Source of the DNA: Glaciozyma antarctica PI12
Taxonomy: Eukaryota; Basidiomycota; Microbotryomycetes; Kriegeriales; Camptobasidiaceae
Direction: 5' to 3'
Length of the DNA stretch: 64,000 nt
Assembly: GCA_002917775.1 (NCBI GenBank)
Contig: KZ627159.1
Span: forward strand, 1 to 64,000
Shown: positions 9,701-23,500 of the stretch, in pieces
Layout of the letters: each line of letters starts with the position of its first letter
Position numbering within the stretch: the first letter of the stretch is position 1
Position numbers and translations under genes: made by a program
The notes under the pieces: model-generated
Told to the model about the DNA's origin: nothing
Database searches by the model: none
What the model saw: the letters and a program-made list of their open reading frames with translations, nothing else

Positions 9701-12296
9701 CACCGTAGCCACTCGAACCTTGCTCGCCAGCCATCACGCGAGGGTTCCCAGCTGCGAGCGTGAGCAGCATCGCGCACGATTGATCCCGTCCGTAGCTGCG
9801 CAAAGTCGTCAGCTCCCACTCTCCCTCGAGCGAGCGCCTGCCAAGCTCACCTCTCGAAAAAGACGCCGACCTCGCCTTGCCCTCCTCCACCCGTCATCCC
9901 AACGCCCTCGAGGACCTCTCGCAGGGTATCCACCGGCCGCTGACGAACGACGACGTTGGCGCCCATGTTGGTCAAGATGACCCACTGCCTCCTCGGCTCC
10001 GTCGCCTGCGTCGCCAGCTCGTTCAACGCCGTTCCCCCACTGACCAGTCCTCCCTTCTTCGTAATCTCCGCCATGTCCCACGTTCGTCCAGCAATCTCGA
10101 TCGTCCCCGCCACCTCGACAAAGACCCTCGTCGCTGCTCCTGCGTTCGTTCCGACAGCCGCTTCGGCGCTCGCTCGTGCAGCCGCCGCGACGTCCGGCGC
10201 AGCGAGCAGGAGGACGTCCAAGTCGGCGGTGAGGTTGTTGGCGGCGAGGAGGAGGCCGCCCGAAGCGTACTTGGCTTGAATGACGGAGTTGAAGGCGATG
10301 GAGGAGGCGGGTGCAGGAGGGGGAGGAACGGGTTGGCCAAAGTACGCGTTCGTGGGAGGCGGTTGAGGTGCGGAAGGGGTGGGAGGAGGGCGGACGTGGC
10401 AGAGTTCGAGGGCGGCGGGTTGGGCGGTGACGGCGTAGTATCCGTAGCCTCCTCTCCGCTGGTGAGAAAAGTAGAGTCGAACGCCTGCTCCATTCGTCAG
10501 CTCCCTGCTCGCCCAGTCAGGAGGTACGAGAACGCACCAGTGCTCGTCACGGCGATCAAGCCAATCTTGCCGTTCCCTCCTTCCCGAACGCTGAGAACCT
10601 CGAGCGCGACGATCTTGAAGTTGCGAGCGTTGAGCATCGGGCTACCAGGGCAGATGACCTGCGCCAGGCGAAGGACGTCTCCACTCTTGGCGACCTTCGT
10701 CGGAGGACCGTCAAACTTGGCTCCAGGCGCACTCGACGGAAGCTGGTACATCTCGATCGTCCCGTTGCGAAGGAGAGTGTAGACGATTCCCCGCTCGTTG
10801 TCGACCTCGAGCGCGATGATCCAGTCGTTCGTCGCGACGGCTGAGAGGCCGCGCAGGAAGGAGGGGACGATCGATTGGGTGAGGGAGCCGGAGGTGAGGT
10901 TGTAGAGCGTGCACCGCTTGACGAACCAGCCCTCGGCGCTCTGGTAAACGAGCTCGTACAGGCAACCGTCTCCTCCGATACCGCCAGGCGTCAAGGGATC
11001 GGGGGACGAGGCGAGGAAGATACGGCCGGTGCTGGTTCCTCGGACGGTGGTGAGGGAGATTCCATCGGTGGGGACGGTGAGGCCGGTGAGGTAGAAGGTG
11101 ACTTCGCGCTTGGCGCCGGGCGAGGGAGCTGCGTAGCCGATTCCGACGAGGGTGATCTGGTTCGGAGTGGCGAGGACGAGGAGGTGGGAGATGGCGTCCA
11201 CAAAGACGCTTTTTCGGGGAGTGACGAGTCCGACGCCAACGATCACGTCTGGGAGTTCTTCGAAGGTGCTGAAGGAGGAGCTGCGAGAGCGAAGATACGT
11301 TTAGCGCGTAGTTCTGGAGCGGGAGAAGCGAAAAACGTACCCATCGGCCCAGTCCCACAGGAGAAGGCGATGGTCGACGGTAACCCATGCTCGATCGATC
11401 TCAGGAAGGAGGCCCATCGTGCAGCGAGATTGAGTGACTGCCACGCGCATCAGCTTCCGTTCGCTCGTCGAATGCGAGACGGGAACGTACGGTCGTGCTC
11501 CTCGAAAAGCCGGTCCGGTAGCAGAACGGTGCGCGTCTTTTGGAAGGGCGCCCATGCTGGATTGGGAGGGATAACGTAGTCGGACGAGGCGGCACCTGCG
11601 GAGATGGCGAGCGTTAGTTGTGTGTGCGGTAGAGTCGAAGTTGAGCGCGTCTCCCTCGCGGAGAACCACCCGGCCTTGCAGGCTCGCCAGCGTTCACCCT
11701 AGGCTTAAGAGTCGACAGGGAGAAGCGCACGCGAAGAGCTCCAAGCCAGTCAATGCGCCATCGACTTCCTCGAGAGCGGAGCTCTCCCAAGCAGCCAGAG
11801 CGTTCCCCGTCCCCCGTGTGAGCTCTGCCTTGCTACCTAGACATCCCCCACAGCGGCAGCGACTCGTTCCGAACCGAAAGTGAGCTCGCAAGGACGTGAG
11901 CCGAGAAGAAGGGAACAGGCAACCCAGGGGTTTGCGGAGGGTCTCCAGCGCGTACAGCGCCAGCTTACCACCGAAACCTCTGGGTTAGCTCTCCCCTTGT
12001 CCCCCGTCGCGACCTCTCTGCATCCTCTTCGCGCTCGTCTCTCCAAACAAGGCTTCCTCCTCGCCTGTTTCACACTCGCTACCGCCTCCTTGCCCTCGCC
12101 AACGACGCGCCTACTCACCACTCAAGCTATCTCCTACTCCGACCCAGCGCTCATCCCTGGCCAGTCGCTCATCGAGGATCTTTCCCGCGCGTTCAAGAGG
12201 ACCGAAAGTTGGGTCGTCGTTGCTGGCCGTTTGCGGTGCGGAGGTCGTCGTCGTCTGAGAGGTTGAAGCGGAGGTGCTGGCCTGAAGCGAGTTCAT
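6705..12296 (-). CDS. NUP170: NUP170/NUP155 inner-ring nucleoporin
   Basis: Twenty exons encode 1362 residues, close to human Nup155 (1391). The family builds the inner ring of the nuclear pore. Exons: 12296-12119, 11595-11491, 11437-11341, 11280-10538, 10484-9851, 9795-9599, 9542-9422, 9370-9266, 9206-8897, 8841-8767, 8710-8634, 8576-8491, 8439-8206, 8152-8028, 7977-7835, 7781-7541, 7488-7368, 7313-7215, 7154-7012, 6959-6705; every phase matches. Family blocks include MGLLPEIDRAWVTVD, LPDVIVGVGLVTPRK (propeller), GVRLYFSHQRRGGYGY, SYGRDQSCAMLLTLA, IFSGRHEGLAFNFARL, VDAISDTLQQRC and FHFSLYDWYLSRG. The first intron is long (523 bases). The intron at 7367-7314 begins GCAAGT, a GC-AG intron, the only reading that keeps frame. 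The acceptor near 9367-9370 is a CAGCAG pair that could add or drop one residue. Confidence 0.95.
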
Positions 12297-12619
12297 CCTA
12301 AGCCACTCCTGCGCCACGGGCTTTGCTGTGAGAGGGTCGGGCGCCTCAAAGGAGGGAAGCTGCCTGGCTGAGAGCTGAGTAGCACCTCGAGAGCAGAGTA
12401 GTAGACTGCTCAGCTCGGCTCAGAGCAGCCTCTGCCCTCGAAGTTTCGAAGACTCTCTTCGACTCCTCCTCCTCAACTCCCTCCGCACACTCGCCCTAAT
12501 CCATCCTCGGCAGACTCGCCCTTTCTTCAGCAACTCTCTCTCTCCCAGGCGGACCCCCCCAAGTCTTCACGCCTCAGCTCACCCGCTCCAACTCGAACCA
12601 ACCTTCGACTTTCCCTCGA
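12297..12619. promoter_or_regulatory. Shared NUP170/CKA1 promoter region
   Basis: These 323 bases separate two divergent start codons (12296 minus, 12620 plus). The part next to CKA1 is strongly pyrimidine-rich on the plus strand. I see no TATA box, and the role as a bidirectional promoter is inferred from position. Confidence 0.5.
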
Positions 12620-14704
<2,085 letters not shown>

Positions 14705-15110
14705 TGGGTCGTCGGCGAGGAGTCGAGATAGAGTAGGGGCTGCTAAGTATACCCTGAGCGGGGAGGGAGGGTGCCGAGGGCGTGTGTGTAACGAACGTTA
14801 GTCTGATTTCGTGCGGGTGCGAGGAGTCGACGAGAAGGCGCCTCGAAATCCGAAACGCGGTTCGCTGCTGTTCCTCTCGTTCCCCCTTTCGTCGCTTCGC
14901 ATCGCTCCTCCTCCTCTGCCTGGACAGTTGCTCCACAGCCGCACAGTATACTCTGCTCGCAGATTCATCAGGGAGACGCGACTGTCTCACCTGTTCGAGG
15001 ATTTAGAGCCACGCCGCAACTCATCTTTAGCGCTCTCTCCTCGACCTGCTTCCTCTCCCATTCCTTTCAGCTCAGTCACTCGCGGACTCGCACCACACTC
15101 GTTATACGCC
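14705..15110. other. Intergenic region
   Basis: About 400 bases between CKA1 and the first GPI-type protein gene. It should hold the CKA1 3' end and the next promoter. No gene seen. Confidence 0.6.
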
Positions 15111-16008
15111 ATGCTCTTCAGCCTCTCCCTCGCCTGCTCTACCCTTGTGGCGTCCGCCTCAGGTGAGTCCCCGACTCCTCCTCTCCCGCATTCCCGCGCG
15201 CCCCGCTGACCTGACCCTCCCAATCCACTCACCTCTCGCTCACCGCCCCTCTATCCACTCCTCCCCCACACCCGCCGCTCGCCCGCCCCGGCTCCCCTCC
15301 CGCCCAAAGCTCTCACCTCCTCCAGCTCTCCTGCAGCTCTCCTCAGCTCCTCCTGCCGCCAATCCCCCACGACCGCAGAGAGCGTCGCGTACATCCCCAA
15401 TCTTATCTCGGCCATCACGAATGGGTGCGCCGACTCGTGCGAGATCTTTACGACCCGGCTCCAAGCGTGCATAACGGCGAGGACAACGGATCAAGCTCTG
15501 GCCCAGTGCTCCTGCTCCGCCAACTCGCTCAAGACGATTGGTGAGTGCTCTCGTGCTGGTTCTATGAAGGATTGGAGGGAGCTAACCTGCCTACGCGATC
15601 AGCCGCCTGCGCGCAGTGCATCGTAGCCGACCAGACGTCCACGACGGGCTCCTCCCCCATCTCCAACTACAACGGTTCGTCTTTCAGAGCCTCCAGGACG
15701 TACGCCCTTGCTGAAGCTTCTCTCTCACAGGCTTCGTCGCCCAGTGCATGTCGGTCAGCCTCGCCTCCACCTCCCAACTCCTCCCCGTCGCAGGCTCCTC
15801 CGACGCCCCCGCTTCCACCCCCGTCACTGTCGCAACCGCCCCACCTACGACCGCAACTACTCAGCGGTCCGTCGCTCAAGCCGTCGCATCCGGAACGACT
15901 CGGGCAGCCGCTGGAGCTGCGACGACGACGGCGGCTAGCTCGGGATCGGGCAGGAATGCGGCGGGGTTGATGGGAGCTGCGGGATTGCTGGCGATGTTGG
16001 TGATGTAG
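15111..16008 (+). CDS. Small secreted, GPI-anchored Cys-bearing protein (copy 1)
   Basis: Four exons (15111-15162, 15337-15540, 15603-15674, 15731-16008) encode 201 residues. The N-terminus MLFSLSLACSTLVASAS is a signal peptide. Cysteines are regularly placed (GCADSCEIF, QACIT, QCSCSA, ACAQCIVAD, then a lone Cys in FVAQCMS). A Thr/Ser/Ala-rich stalk follows, and the protein ends in a short hydrophobic tail (MGAAGLLAMLVM) after small residues, as expected for a GPI signal. It is probably a cell-surface protein. The whole layout, including three phase-1 introns and a 72-base third exon, repeats in the next gene, so the two are tandem duplicates. No known enzyme or CFEM pattern fits exactly. The exon 2 start was chosen among three nearby CAG sites because only this one keeps frame. 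Confidence 0.75.
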
Positions 16009-16491
16009 TTCTTGATGGTCTTCCTTCTGAGTACACGACGGTGCTGGACGCTTGGTGGACAGAGGAGGAAGGAATTTTGATTGCATTTGGTTGGTACTTG
16101 CCCGCGACCGCAGAATGCTTAGATGTTCACGCTCTCGATGACTTCTTTGTCTTCCTCCTGCGAAGGCTTCGATAGAGGACAGCACCGCTGTCAACTGGCA
16201 CGACTGACAGCGGTGCGAACCCCGTGACCAAGCGCGTTTCGCAGCGCCGCGATTCTTTTCGCTTTTTTTGCGGTGCTTGTTCGTCAACCCCTGCTTCACG
16301 CCTCTGCTTCAGCTTCTACTTCAGCACCTTTTTCGCACCAGCGACGCTCGTCGCTCGCTCAACTTCATTCCGCCGCGTGCGGGGTACGCGCTTTGTTTTG
16401 CTGGGACAACTGGCTTGGCTGGCGGTGCCGCGCTTCCCTTTCTTCACCGTGCCCCTCTCTCTTCTTCCACTCCCTCGTTCGTATCGGCAGA
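16009..16491. other. Spacer between the two tandem paralogues
   Basis: About 480 bases between the paralogous secreted-protein genes. No gene is visible; it should contain a 3' end and the promoter of the second copy. Confidence 0.6.
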
Positions 16492-17311
16492 ATGCTCGGA
16501 CACACGCTCGTTTCTGCTGCGTTGGCGGCATCAGGTGAGTCCAGTCGCGCTCGCCTCTTCCATCACCGCCCAGCCGCTGACGTTCCTTCCTGCTCAGCCT
16601 TCGCCTCCCTCCAGGCTCCCGTCAAGCACACACCCTTCTCCGACCTCTACCGTCGCCAAGTCACCAGCGTCACGTACTCGGAGGACGCCTACATCCTCCG
16701 CATCATCGACTCGATCACGGAGAGCTGCTCGCCGGTCTGCCAGCCCTTCTTGGAGCGCACGGAGCTCTGCATCACTCGCGGAACCTCCGATAGGGACCTT
16801 GCGACTTGCACTTGCGACGGGCCATCACTGGCGAGGATGCGTAGGTCAACTGGCATGACTAGGAGGGAGGGAAGCTGACCTTCTCCCCTCGCAGAGACGT
16901 GTGCAAGCTGCATTGCCGACGACCCAGCGTCTTCAAACAGCGGCGCTTCTCTTCAAGACTACAACGGTTCGTCATCTATCTCCCATAGGGTGCAAAGCTG
17001 ACAGTTCGGGATCAGGCTTCGCTAGCCTCTGCGTTGGGGTTGACCTCGCTCGCCCGACCGCCGTTGTCGACATTGCCGGATCTTCCCAGGCCCCATCCAG
17101 TGCTTCCCCTGCTACTACCGCGCAGGCTGAGGACTCTGCCGTTCCCACGGCTCCCCCCGTCACGTTGAACAGCGGAACAGCAGCGGAGCAGGGGGTCACT
17201 GCGACGGAGGGACTGGCGGCGGCGACAACACTGGCAACGTCGGGTGCAGGCGTTCTGGGAGCTGGAGGGGTGGGAGCTGCAGCGATAATAGCTGTGCTCG
17301 CCTTGCTTTGA
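16492..17311 (+). CDS. Small secreted, GPI-anchored Cys-bearing protein (copy 2)
   Basis: Four exons (16492-16534, 16598-16840, 16895-16966, 17016-17311) encode 217 residues. A signal peptide (MLGHTLVSAALAASAFA) is followed by a Cys-bearing domain (ESCSPVCQPF, ELCITRG, TCTCDG, TCASCIADD, SLCVG), an Ala/Ser/Thr stalk and a hydrophobic C-terminus (GVGAAAIIAVLALL) that looks like a GPI attachment signal. The shared pattern ACAQCIVAD/TCASCIADD followed by Ser/Thr and YNGF, the same number of introns, the same phases and the 72-base third exon show it is a paralogue of the gene just upstream. The sequences have diverged strongly apart from the cysteines, so the duplication is not recent. Function is unknown; a wall or host-surface role is only inferred. 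Confidence 0.75.
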
Positions 17312-17401
17312 GGCATGAGGATGGACACCGAGACATAATGTGGAGGAATGTTGAACGCCTGCTTCCCCTCTTCAGCTCTGTTCGCAACTCCCTTGCAATC
17401 T

Positions 17402-18718
17402 TTACTGCTTCACGATCGTTTGCAAAAGACAGCACGGCAAATGGCTACACCTGCACCCCCTCTTTAACAGCTCTCCACTTTTCAAAACCTCGTCCCTCCC
17501 CTCCTTGCACCTCATCGTATTTCGATCCTGGTTGACCCAACTCGGTTCAACCACCAGATGCTCGGGCTTGACGCAACGAGGATTGTGGCAGAGGTGTGAG
17601 TGGTCGTTTGAACGGTGTTGACCGTGGGCGAGGGCAAAGAGGGAGAGATCGATGTTGGGATTGAGGCGAGCGGCGACATGGTAGAGGGTCACTCGAGAGC
17701 CTTTCTCCTTTTGCCCAATCTTCTGCCAGCGGTACTTGACGCGGTCAAACTCGTCTTGGAGGTCGGACCATCGCATGCCGACAACGCTTGGGACGTTGTG
17801 GAATCGGGAATGGAGGTTGCTGTGATTGAGGATGATGTTGCCAAAGTTCACTTTCATGCGAGGGCTAACTGTCTCCCAGCACCTGAGGAGACTTGATCAG
17901 CTTGCAAGCCCACAATGCACAAACAGGGAGGAATTACCCCATAGGTCCACGGAGCACAACATTCCCGCCGTGCGGAACCAGTCGCTTCCTCAACTGTTCC
18001 TCGCACCACTCTTCGCTCATCATGCTCAGGGCCCTCAAATCTGCGGGTCGCTTTTTTCGCAGTCCAGCGTTCCGACGCTTCCTTGCAAGAACCTCAAATT
18101 TCCGCCGATTCTTCTTCCCTCCGGAACGAGCGTCGGCTTGCTGACGGGAAGTCGGAGTGAGCGGAGAAGCCTTCGCGCTGGACGACTTCTTTGCCACGTA
18201 TTTCGTAGCTACGCTGGGCTGAAGAGGAGGAAGGGTGATGGCCGGGGTAGGCTGCCGAGGGGACCGACGTGGGTTGGTGCGGTGCGAAGGGAATAGGTAA
18301 TTGAATGGAGGTGGCAAGTTGCGTTGAGGGACACCCTCGTTGAACTGGATAGCAGGAAGAGGGGATGACAGGGCGGAGGTGGCGTTTGGTGAGGGAGTGG
18401 GGATGGTGACGGGTGAAGCGAGGGGGAAGAGTGAGGGCTGAGCGGCATGATTGTTGCTACCTGGGAAGCTCCGACGCCGAGCCTTGCTGGTTCCTCGCTG
18501 AGGAATGGAGTGAGGGACCTCGATACCCAAAAAATTGTCGCGAGCCGCTTTGCAACGTTGGGCAGAAGCCGACAAGGGGACGGGCAGAGAAAGAGCTGAG
18601 CAGCGTTGCAACCTGGGTCAGTGTTATGACGGGCGCTGGAGAGAAAATGGGACGTACGGGAGACGGCTTCACAGTGCACCGAAGAGCGAAGCTTCCTGGA
18701 GGTGCGTTGCAGTGCCAT
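17402..18718 (-). CDS. I-PpoI-like His-Cys box (His-Me finger) endonuclease protein
   Basis: The last two exons are clear: 18612-17938 and 17882-17402, joined by a GTAATT...CTCAG intron in phase 2. The C-terminal half carries HSHLCHNPRCVKPEHL then VNQDRN, followed by more Cys/His (GCRCSHLPCC). This is the zinc-binding His-Cys box of the I-PpoI homing endonucleases (zf-His_Me_endon), where the first His of SHLCHN is the general base and the Asn of the following helix binds the metal ion. The N-terminal 220 residues are basic and Ser/Pro-rich with possible nuclear signals (KKNRRKFEVLARKRR). The 5' end is uncertain: ATG at 18718 (MALQRTSRKLRSSVHCEAV, exon 18718-18658) has the right splice signals but is one base out of phase with the next exon. 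No group I intron surrounds it. Confidence 0.65.
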
Positions 18719-19491
18719 GTTGAGTGAAAAGCTGCGGGACGAAGAGCAAAGGATCAAGATCGTTCATCAATGAGGCGTGAAGCACAAACCTTCTTCCGTT
18801 AGGAGGGTGTTGGGAACTGAGGCGGGGTACAACTAGGTTGCGGAGACGTGCGAGGGCACAGAAGGCGGAAGGAGGGAGACGAACTTGCTGAGCTCGAAAT
18901 TTGCGAGCGAGACAAGCGCTAGGGCCCTAGGGGCGCGACGATCCCCAAGCTTGATTTTGATCCCCTCGCGCGTAAAGAATTGACGCCTGCAATGACACTT
19001 GTTCAGAGCGGCTTGGGAAGAGCGGGTATCTCTCAGAGAACAAACGAGGGGAGGAAGCAGGTGATTTCATGCGAGTAGAGATTTTAAAAGGTCCCGATGG
19101 ATTTTCGTCGGCTTGTTCGGAGGCAAGGCTGCAGAATGCACGACGGCGCAGCTGAAATGGCTAGAGAGAAAGACGTGGTAAAGCAGAAGAACGGCTGTCG
19201 AGTTCAGCAGAGAGCGCAAGCGCAGAAGGAATGCGAGGCAAGCGAGACAGGGCCGCCCTCCGTCAAAGACGCAAGAGCAAGCCCCGTCAATTCTCTCCCT
19301 CGCTGGTGTCTCTATGCTACACAAAGAAGCTGGAAGTGCGTGACAATACACATCAGTTACACCAGCACACAGCACCAGCGAGCAAGAAGCCGAAACGATC
19401 CCCTCGCAGACCTCCTCGCAAGTCATCCCGATAACGAGCCCGGCGAGCAGATCGGTCCAAGACTCCATTTGTTATCCTAGGTAGGTACTGA
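18719..19491. other. Intergenic region
   Basis: About 770 bases upstream of the endonuclease gene and downstream of the Yippee gene. A splice-like pair (GTTTGTGC to CCGCAG, roughly 18794-18732) suggests a leader intron just before the ATG at 18718. A 133-codon open frame at 19067-19468 (minus) has no ATG start or splice support. No further gene seen. Confidence 0.5.
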
Positions 19492-20114
19492 TCAGCTCGC
19501 TTCGGACCTGCCTTCAGCGTGAACGATACCTGCCTTGTAGATCTTGTCCTGCGTACAGCGTTAGCTCCCCTCCTGCCCCACGCTCGTTGAGAAGCTGACC
19601 TTCTCGAGAATGCTCTTCATCTCCTTGTACTTCTGCGATTGCTCGGGTGCCGTAAACTTGTGAGAGCGAGGTAGTCAGCTCCCTCGACCGGTCCCCCGCA
19701 TTCTCGCAAGACTCACGTAGGTCCATCCCAGCTCAGTACCGCAGCCCATGCACGTAAGCGCTGCAAAATAACTAGGTCAGCTCTACCTCCCTCTTCTCCC
19801 AGCTCAACCGACGCACGCGCAATCGTGTGCTTGCCGGTGAGGAGCTGCTTCGACGTCTGAAGCCCCGCAGTGGTGTTTATTCTGCAGCGATCACAGGTCA
19901 GCTCCCAATCTCCTGATTGGAATGAAGCTACGCACACCGTACGAACGAGGTAGGCAGGCCCTCGGGATCCGCTGAAAGACCGCGAGACGAGCTCGTCTTG
20001 AAGGCTGACTTCGGCGGAGCAGGTGGCGCACCGGAACGAGGGTGCGCTATCGGGGAGGGTGGAAAGGATTGTTGGGTTTCGGTTGGTGGTGCTGGCGGAG
20101 GGCGGAGAGGCCAT
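19492..20114 (-). CDS. Yippee-family zinc protein
   Basis: Five exons (20114-19936, 19881-19817, 19760-19717, 19656-19600, 19548-19492) give 133 residues, typical of Yippee proteins. The fold is a beta-tent holding one zinc ion through two CxxC motifs: FRCATCSAEV near residue 30 and LTCMGCGTELGW near residue 87. Other family blocks are DELVSRSFSG, GPAYLV, LLTGKHTIA and SQKYKEMKSILEK. In other fungi the family is linked to growth arrest and quinone response. The exon 1 donor was placed at GTGCGT rather than GTGTGC two bases earlier because this gives the family-like VINTTAG join. The donor of intron 4 is GTCAGC, a weak form. The ATG is the first in frame before the conserved core. Confidence 0.88.
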
Positions 20115-20553
20115 GGAGGTGATGGGAGGACCGAGAGGGGGCTTCGCGCGACGACGCGACGACGGCGGCAACAACTCTCTCCCTTCTCCCCTTCTCCCCT
20201 TCTCCCTTTCCCTGACTTGCCTCGACGACTGCTTGCTAGCTGCTTGCTGTGCGATGAAGCTTTTTGGCTACCCGAACACCCGACCTGCTGCTCAACTCCG
20301 CCGTGCGAGGCCGGACGGTGCTGGCGGGAGGAACACGCGCGCGCTGTGTTGAGCAGGACCGCTGCTTGCTATCTCGGTCCGACTACAGAAGCGCCGTTCC
20401 CCAGCAAGCAGCTTTCAGCACGCCTTGCTCAAGACAAGCTCAAAGCGCGAGGACGCTTGCGTGGGATCCTCGGCGTGCACCGTTCGCCTCTCCTGGACCT
20501 CTTCTCCTTTTCTTCTTCTCCTCTTGCTGATCTACCGTATCGCCCGCAGACTG
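20115..20553. promoter_or_regulatory. Divergent promoter region
   Basis: About 440 bases between the Yippee gene (minus) and the CxC5/CxC6 gene (plus). Pyrimidine-rich tracts lie on the plus strand near 20165-20215 and 20505-20525. No gene seen; promoter role is inferred from position. Confidence 0.45.
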
Positions 20554-23500
20554 ATGTCCTCCTGGAGAACCCTCACCGGCAACGCCGGAAAGGGACGACG
20601 CGCAGGTCGCCCTCAGTGAGCAGTTCCTTCGACGTCTGTGCGTGCGCTGGCGCTAACACCTTCCGCCCAGGTTCAACGAAGATGCTGTTGCAGAACTAAG
20701 GGCGCTGGGATATGATCGGAGGCCTCGAGCAGCGGGAGAGGCTCCTGGGTGCGGCGCAAGGAGCGAGTGGCCGGCGTACTCGCCGGCGGAGGAACCGAGC
20801 TCGGAGGGCAGCGAATCGGCGGAGGGCACTTACTCCGAGACCGATAGGAGGGACGAACAGGCGCTGGAGTCTTCAGACGAGGTACGCTTCGGTTGACGGG
20901 GTGGGAGAGGAAGCTGACATTCGACCTCTCAGCGATCTCCTACACGGCCTTCCCCATCCCCCACTTCTTCTTCCGGCGCCAACAGCGACGACGAGTCGTC
21001 TCCAGCTAGCTCCCGATCCCGTCCTTTTGCCAAATCCAAAGCTCGACTCTCGCTCGCACAACTCTCCAGACTCGTCGAAGCGCACGGAATCGCAGCAACC
21101 TCTGCTCGACTGGCGAAAGAGCAGAGGAAGGGGAAGGGGAAGGGGAAGCAGGCGTCAAGCGCAGGAAGCGAGGGCAGCGAGGGACACGGCGATGGGAACG
21201 ATTCGGTGGCCGCAGAAGGGGACGACAGTGACGAGTCGTCAGCGCGTGAGTGGCGCGTGCGGACAGCCCGATTCGGTACTGAATTACTGTTATTCATCTG
21301 CAGTGAGTCGACGAAGCAAGCGGGACCGCAGCTCTGAAGGATCTTTGCGAACTCCTACGCCGATGCCGCGTGAGCCGTTTCTCTACAACATTCCAACTGC
21401 TGCTGACGGTACCCTCAGAGATCAAGCTCAGCAGTTCCTCAAAGAAGCTCGCAACCCGCCGCACTCCTCAGCGACTCTCATCCCCGACAAAGCCACTCCC
21501 TTCCCCTGCGCCAATCGAACGTCGCTCGTCCTCTACTTCCATCAAGGCCGCTGCCTCGCCCTCCCCCCTTAAAACGCCGCTCCTTTCCAGATCGAGTCTC
21601 GCCACGTCCAAATCTCTCGCTACATTCGCCCTCAGCACACTCTCCATTCCTCCCTTCTTCTCAGGCCTCGCGACTGGCTCTCGAATCCTTCGCCATCGCC
21701 TCCGCTGGCTCCTCGATACCGCGTGCGAGCTCGCCGACGATCCTACGCGAAGTGGAGGCCGGAGCAAGCAGCAAATCGGCAAGGAACTCGCTCGCATCGT
21801 CGGTGATCGGTCGGAGGATCGGTGGAGGATCAACAGCGCGACGTATCGAGACGAAGTCTCTCTTGAGCTCGAAGGTCGGCCGAGCTTCGTCAAGTTCTGC
21901 GCTGGAAAGGACGGAAAGGACCCGCCTATCCCCTTCTACCAGGCGTTCGTCGAGCACGCCAAGCTCTGCGGGAACGACGAGGCCGACTGCCGCTTCCATC
22001 GCGCCCTCGTCGTCTTCTTTGCCTATCGCTCGAAACCCGGGGATATGCACGCGAAGCTACCGAAGCGCTATGATATTGGCGAGAAGGACGTGAAGCGGGA
22101 GTGGAAGAAGTTTGCGACGTTCTACGAGGAATTGGAGGAGGCGGGGGAGTGGACGATTGACGTGGAGGGGGCAGTACTAGATCGCGGAGGAGCGAGGAGG
22201 TCCTCGGTCTCCCCGACGAAGCGGAAGGGTGGAGAAAGCGTGGAGCGGGATCGAAGGAAGGGCAAGAGTCCGAGGAGTTCCTCGTGAGTTCAACCTGCAA
22301 TCACATTCTCGCGCTTCGCTCAAGCTCGTCTTCAGGATTCGGATTCTTCGCCACTTCGTGCTCGCCTGCAGCTTCTTTACCTCCCTCCCGCGCTCCCTCG
22401 CCATCGACCCTTCCCTCCTTTCGACAGCGACTCGGCTCCAAGCGATCTGGCCCACCATCACCTTCGCCGACGCCGTCGTCCTCGGCAACTCCGTCATCAC
22501 GAACGCGCCACTCCTTCGACTCTCCAACCAGCAGCGATCAGCTCCCTATGGCCGCGTATTCGACTCGAACCTCGGATCTCTCGCAGGAACGCTTCTTGGG
22601 CGATCCTCGAAGGGAGCAGTCGCGTTCGAAGGCCCCGAGGGAGTCCCGCCGCGAATTGCGGCAGGCACGGCCATACTCGAGGTGGCCTCCGCACTCGGAA
22701 TCGTATCTATCGACTCGCAGGACGACCTCATCCTCCTCCCTACCCCCAGCTCCCCTCTCCGCACAATCTGCACCAGATTCCTTTCTTGTCGCCAGTGTGG
22801 TGGCGTCCTCCGAGCGCGCAAGAAGGCGACGACCGTCTGGATCCTCTTCGCTGCGTCGGTCGAACGTGGAGCGTGCTTGCGAGTGGTGTGTGCGAACGGC
22901 TGCGGAGCGACCCACCACCCCGACTTCGTCAAGTTCGCTCACGAGGGGCTGCGCGTGCGGAGCTTCGACGTCGACGCCGAGTTCATCAAGATCGGCCGAG
23001 CTCTGTACGCTCATCGCACATTCGCGATATCGTACGTCGCCTTCCTCGAGACCAACCACGTCGCCTCGTCCTCCTACGCCTCCCTCTTCTCCCGCCTCTA
23101 CCGCCCAACCTTCGAATGGGAGATCACGAGCGAGCAGGTCTGGAAGGCTTTCGTCTTCCACACCACTCTCGAACTTGCGAAGGAAGCAGGTCGCCCATTC
23201 GCGACCTCGGCGCACGCGAGCTCGGAGGATGTCGTGCGGCTCGCCTTGGAGGGGTTCCTCTCCTCCAAGACGATTCCCGAAGCGATGGACCATTCCTGCC
23301 CGGAATGCTCGCGGTACGCGAGGAAGTGGAAGGCTGGTCCTGCCGGCGAGGAGGGGGAGACTGCGACGCATCGCAAGGGAGCAGATCGGGTGCGTCGTTC
23401 TTTCGTGATTATTGGCGACGCGCTTGCTGACGACCATGCGAAGGAGCTACAAGAGCACACGATTTTAAACTCGGAGCGCATCGTCAAGCTTGCCGTGATG

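Noticed and set aside
17402-18718. Mobile group I intron carrying the endonuclease
   Set aside because: No rRNA exons or group I core sequence flank the gene, and it is itself split by a spliceosomal intron.
19067-19468. 133-codon minus-strand frame with hydrophobic, Cys-rich content
   Set aside because: It lacks an ATG start and splice sites, lies in the 3' flank of the Yippee gene, and shows no family pattern.
22284-23408. 374-codon plus-strand frame over the CxC5 region
   Set aside because: It is Ser/Arg-rich shadow sequence of the CxC5 frame, which carries the ordered Cys motifs.
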